Shown: one piece after another, positions 4,955-6,707 of the stretch
Numbering within the stretch: position 1 is the stretch's first letter
How the letters are laid out: each line of letters starts with the position of its first letter
Origin: Clostridium sp. 26_22
GTDB lineage: Bacteria; Bacillota; Clostridia; TANB77; CAG-508
Assembly: GCA_001916005.1 (NCBI GenBank)
Contig: MNRP01000019.1
Location: 1 to 6,707, forward strand
Direction: 5' to 3'
Length of the DNA: 6,707 nt
Translations under genes and position numbers: made by a program
Notes under the pieces: generated by a model
Told to the model about the DNA's origin: nothing
What the model saw: only the letters and a program-made list of their open reading frames with translations
Database searches by the model: none

Positions 4955-6484
4955 TTGAACGAAGCACAAATTTTATTGAAAAAACATTTTGGTTATGAAA
5001 ATTTTAGACCTGGTCAAGAAAAAATAATTTCTCACATATTAAATGGTGAAGACTGTTTGGGTATTATGCCTACAGGTGCTGGTAAATCAATATGTTATCA
5101 AATTCCTGCATTAATTTTTTCTGGAGTTACAATAGTTATTTCTCCTCTAATTTCTTTAATGAAAGACCAAGTTGATGCTTTAAATGAAGTTGGAATTCCT
5201 GCTACTTTTATAAATAGTACACTTTCAAATTCAGAATATTCACAAACCATCGAAAATATTGTTCATAACGTTTACAAAATTATTTATGTTGCACCTGAAA
5301 GATTAAATTCAGATACTTTTATTAATCTTTTGAATACTATTGATATTTCTATGATTAGTATTGATGAAGCTCACTGTGTATCTCAATGGGGACATGATTT
5401 TAGACCTAGTTATAGAGAAATTGCAAATGTAATTTTAAATCTAAAAAAACGTCCTATTGTTTCTGCTTTTACTGCAACAGCAACTCAAATTGTAAAAGAT
5501 GATATTATTAATTTATTACATTTATCAAATCCTTTTACATTAACAACTGGATTTGATAGAGCAAATTTAAATTTTTCTGTTGAAATACCCGAGAATAAAA
5601 ACGATTTTATTATTAATTTTTTAAAAAATAATTCTGATATATCTGGTATTATTTATTGTTTAACTAGAAAGACTGTTGATAATTTATTTGATAAATTATC
5701 ATCTTTAGGTTATTCTGTTTGTAAATATCATGGTGGGATGAGTGAAAAAGCTAGAACACAATCACAAAATGATTTTACATATGATAGAAATTCAATTATG
5801 ATTGCAACAAATGCTTTTGGTATGGGAATTGATAAATCTAATATTAGATATGTTATTCATTATAATATGCCAAAAGATTTAGAAAGTTATTATCAAGAGG
5901 CAGGACGTGCAGGTCGTGATGGTGATAATGCTAAATGTATTTTACTTTTTAGTAGAGCCGACATAGTTACTAATAAATTTTTAATAGAACAAACTTCATC
6001 TGACACAAATCATAAGGTTGAATATGATAAATTAAATGATATGATTGATTATTGTAACACAGATAAATGCCTTAGAAAATACATTTTGGAATACTTTGGT
6101 GAAAATCCAGAATTTGAAAATTGCAATAATTGTAGTAATTGTTTATCTCAAATTGAGATGACTGATATCACAGAAGATTCAAAAAAAATATTATCTTGTA
6201 TAAAAAGAATGCATGAAAGATTTGGTTCTGGTCTTGTTACTGATGTTCTAAAAGGTACAAAATCAGCAAAAATCAAGACTTTAGGTTTTGATAACTTATC
6301 AACTTATGGAATAATGAGTGACTATTCAAAAGACACTATAAAAGATTTGATTTATTATTTAATTACTGAAGGCTATATAAATTCTGTTGGAGATAAATAT
6401 CCTATTTTAGTTTTAGATAAATCCGCAGAAGATGTTTTATTTTTACATAATGGATATATAATGGAAGAAGTCAATAATGAATAA
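4955..6484 (+). CDS. recQ: ATP-dependent DNA helicase RecQ, short form without HRDC
   Basis: RecQ is a 3'-to-5' superfamily 2 helicase acting in recombinational repair and at stalled forks. The protein is 509 aa from the TTG start. Visible motifs: motif 0 FGYENFRPGQ (12-21), Walker A MPTGAGKS (38-45), SPLISLMKDQV (63-73), DEAH (137-140) with the RecQ aromatic loop CVSQWGHDFRPSY (141-153), AFTATAT (171-177), YHGGM (258-262), ATNAFGMGIDK (284-294) and motif VI QEAGRAGRDG (314-323). Zinc ligands are C372, C390, C393 and C396. A winged-helix RQC domain follows (about 405-495) and the protein then stops, so the C-terminal HRDC domain of longer RecQs such as E. coli (about 609 aa) is absent. All catalytic residues are present, so it should be active. 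It is probably co-transcribed with the radical SAM gene. The last 8 nt overlap the flippase start. Confidence 0.95.
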   Translation: MNEAQILLKKHFGYENFRPGQEKIISHILNGEDCLGIMPTGAGKSICYQIPALIFSGVTIVISPLISLMKDQVDALNEVGIPATFINSTLSNSEYSQTIENIVHNVYKIIYVAPERLNSDTFINLLNTIDISMISIDEAHCVSQWGHDFRPSYREIANVILNLKKRPIVSAFTATATQIVKDDIINLLHLSNPFTLTTGFDRANLNFSVEIPENKNDFIINFLKNNSDISGIIYCLTRKTVDNLFDKLSSLGYSVCKYHGGMSEKARTQSQNDFTYDRNSIMIATNAFGMGIDKSNIRYVIHYNMPKDLESYYQEAGRAGRDGDNAKCILLFSRADIVTNKFLIEQTSSDTNHKVEYDKLNDMIDYCNTDKCLRKYILEYFGENPEFENCNNCSNCLSQIEMTDITEDSKKILSCIKRMHERFGSGLVTDVLKGTKSAKIKTLGFDNLSTYGIMSDYSKDTIKDLIYYLITEGYINSVGDKYPILVLDKSAEDVLFLHNGYIMEEVNNE

Positions 6485-6707
6485 AAAAATCAAGCGTTTG
6501 TTTTCTGATACCATAATTCTTGCGTTCGGTACATTTGCCTCAAAGCTCTTGGTCTTTCTCCTTTTACCGCTTTATACGGACTATCTTTCCCCGGAAATGT
6601 ACAGTACGGCGGATCTTATTTCGCAGGCAGCCAACCTTATAATTCCTTTTGCGTGCCTCGGAGTGACCGATGCGGTCTTTCGTTTTGTAACCGATAAGCA
6701 AAACGAC
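6477..6707 (+). CDS. Wzx-like polysaccharide flippase, N-terminal fragment (runs off window)
   Basis: 77 codons are open to the window edge. The N-terminus starts MNKKIKRLFSDTIILAFGTF, and the next stretch (KLLVFLLLPLYTDYLSPEMY, then GVTDAVFRF) is typical of COG2244 oligosaccharide-unit transporters. These flip undecaprenyl-linked sugar units across the cytoplasmic membrane for capsule, O-antigen or exopolysaccharide assembly. Two hydrophobic segments are visible, about residues 12-33 and 47-66. The ATG lies inside the end of recQ (ATGAATAA overlap) with a weak GGAAG 9 nt upstream, compatible with translational coupling. Codon use is unlike every other gene here: GCG, ACG, CCG, CTC and CGT are frequent, and GC is about 47% over 6541-6707 against about 25% in the end of recQ. 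Either recent transfer or an assembly junction could explain this. Confidence 0.8.
   Translation, partial: MNKKIKRLFSDTIILAFGTFASKLLVFLLLPLYTDYLSPEMYSTADLISQAANLIIPFACLGVTDAVFRFVTDKQND

Overview
The window comes from a strongly AT-rich, low-GC bacterium, most likely an anaerobic Bacillota (Clostridia-like) species. This is inferred from A/T-ending codons, AAGGAG-type ribosome binding sites, TTG starts, a 691-residue Bacillus/Clostridium-type TopA with two C4 zinc fingers, a DUF6514-like small protein and a stand-alone GlmU-like beta-helix protein. I could not run a database search, so family names rest on motifs I recognise.

Left part (1-2345, minus strand). A tRNA-Gly(GCC) gene is cut by the window edge. 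Behind a near-consensus promoter, and just ahead of that gene, lies the decayed 5' half of a second tRNA-Gly(GCC). Next come a clear intrinsic terminator and topA (DNA topoisomerase I), with a strong RBS and a candidate promoter.

Middle (2346-4001). The gap between topA and the next gene holds a roughly 256-nt imperfect palindrome that looks like a miniature inverted-repeat element. It directly abuts the terminator hairpin of a small DUF6514-like gene. Upstream of that gene is a 221-residue hexapeptide-repeat protein resembling the acetyltransferase half of GlmU. Both genes are on the minus strand and each has a candidate promoter.

Right part (4002-6707, plus strand). A divergent unit encodes a TIGR01212/YhcC-type radical SAM protein with no Shine-Dalgarno and an apparently leaderless start. 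It is followed by a short RecQ helicase lacking an HRDC domain and starting at TTG. The first 77 codons of a Wzx-like polysaccharide flippase then overlap the end of recQ. Base composition jumps from about 25% to about 47% GC at this last junction, which indicates either horizontally acquired surface-polysaccharide DNA or an assembly join.

Most of the window is housekeeping: DNA topology, repair helicase, cell-wall precursor-like enzyme, tRNA. I see no defence system, CRISPR array or obvious new multi-gene system. The points worth a second look are the palindromic element, the half-tRNA, the composition break and the leaderless start.
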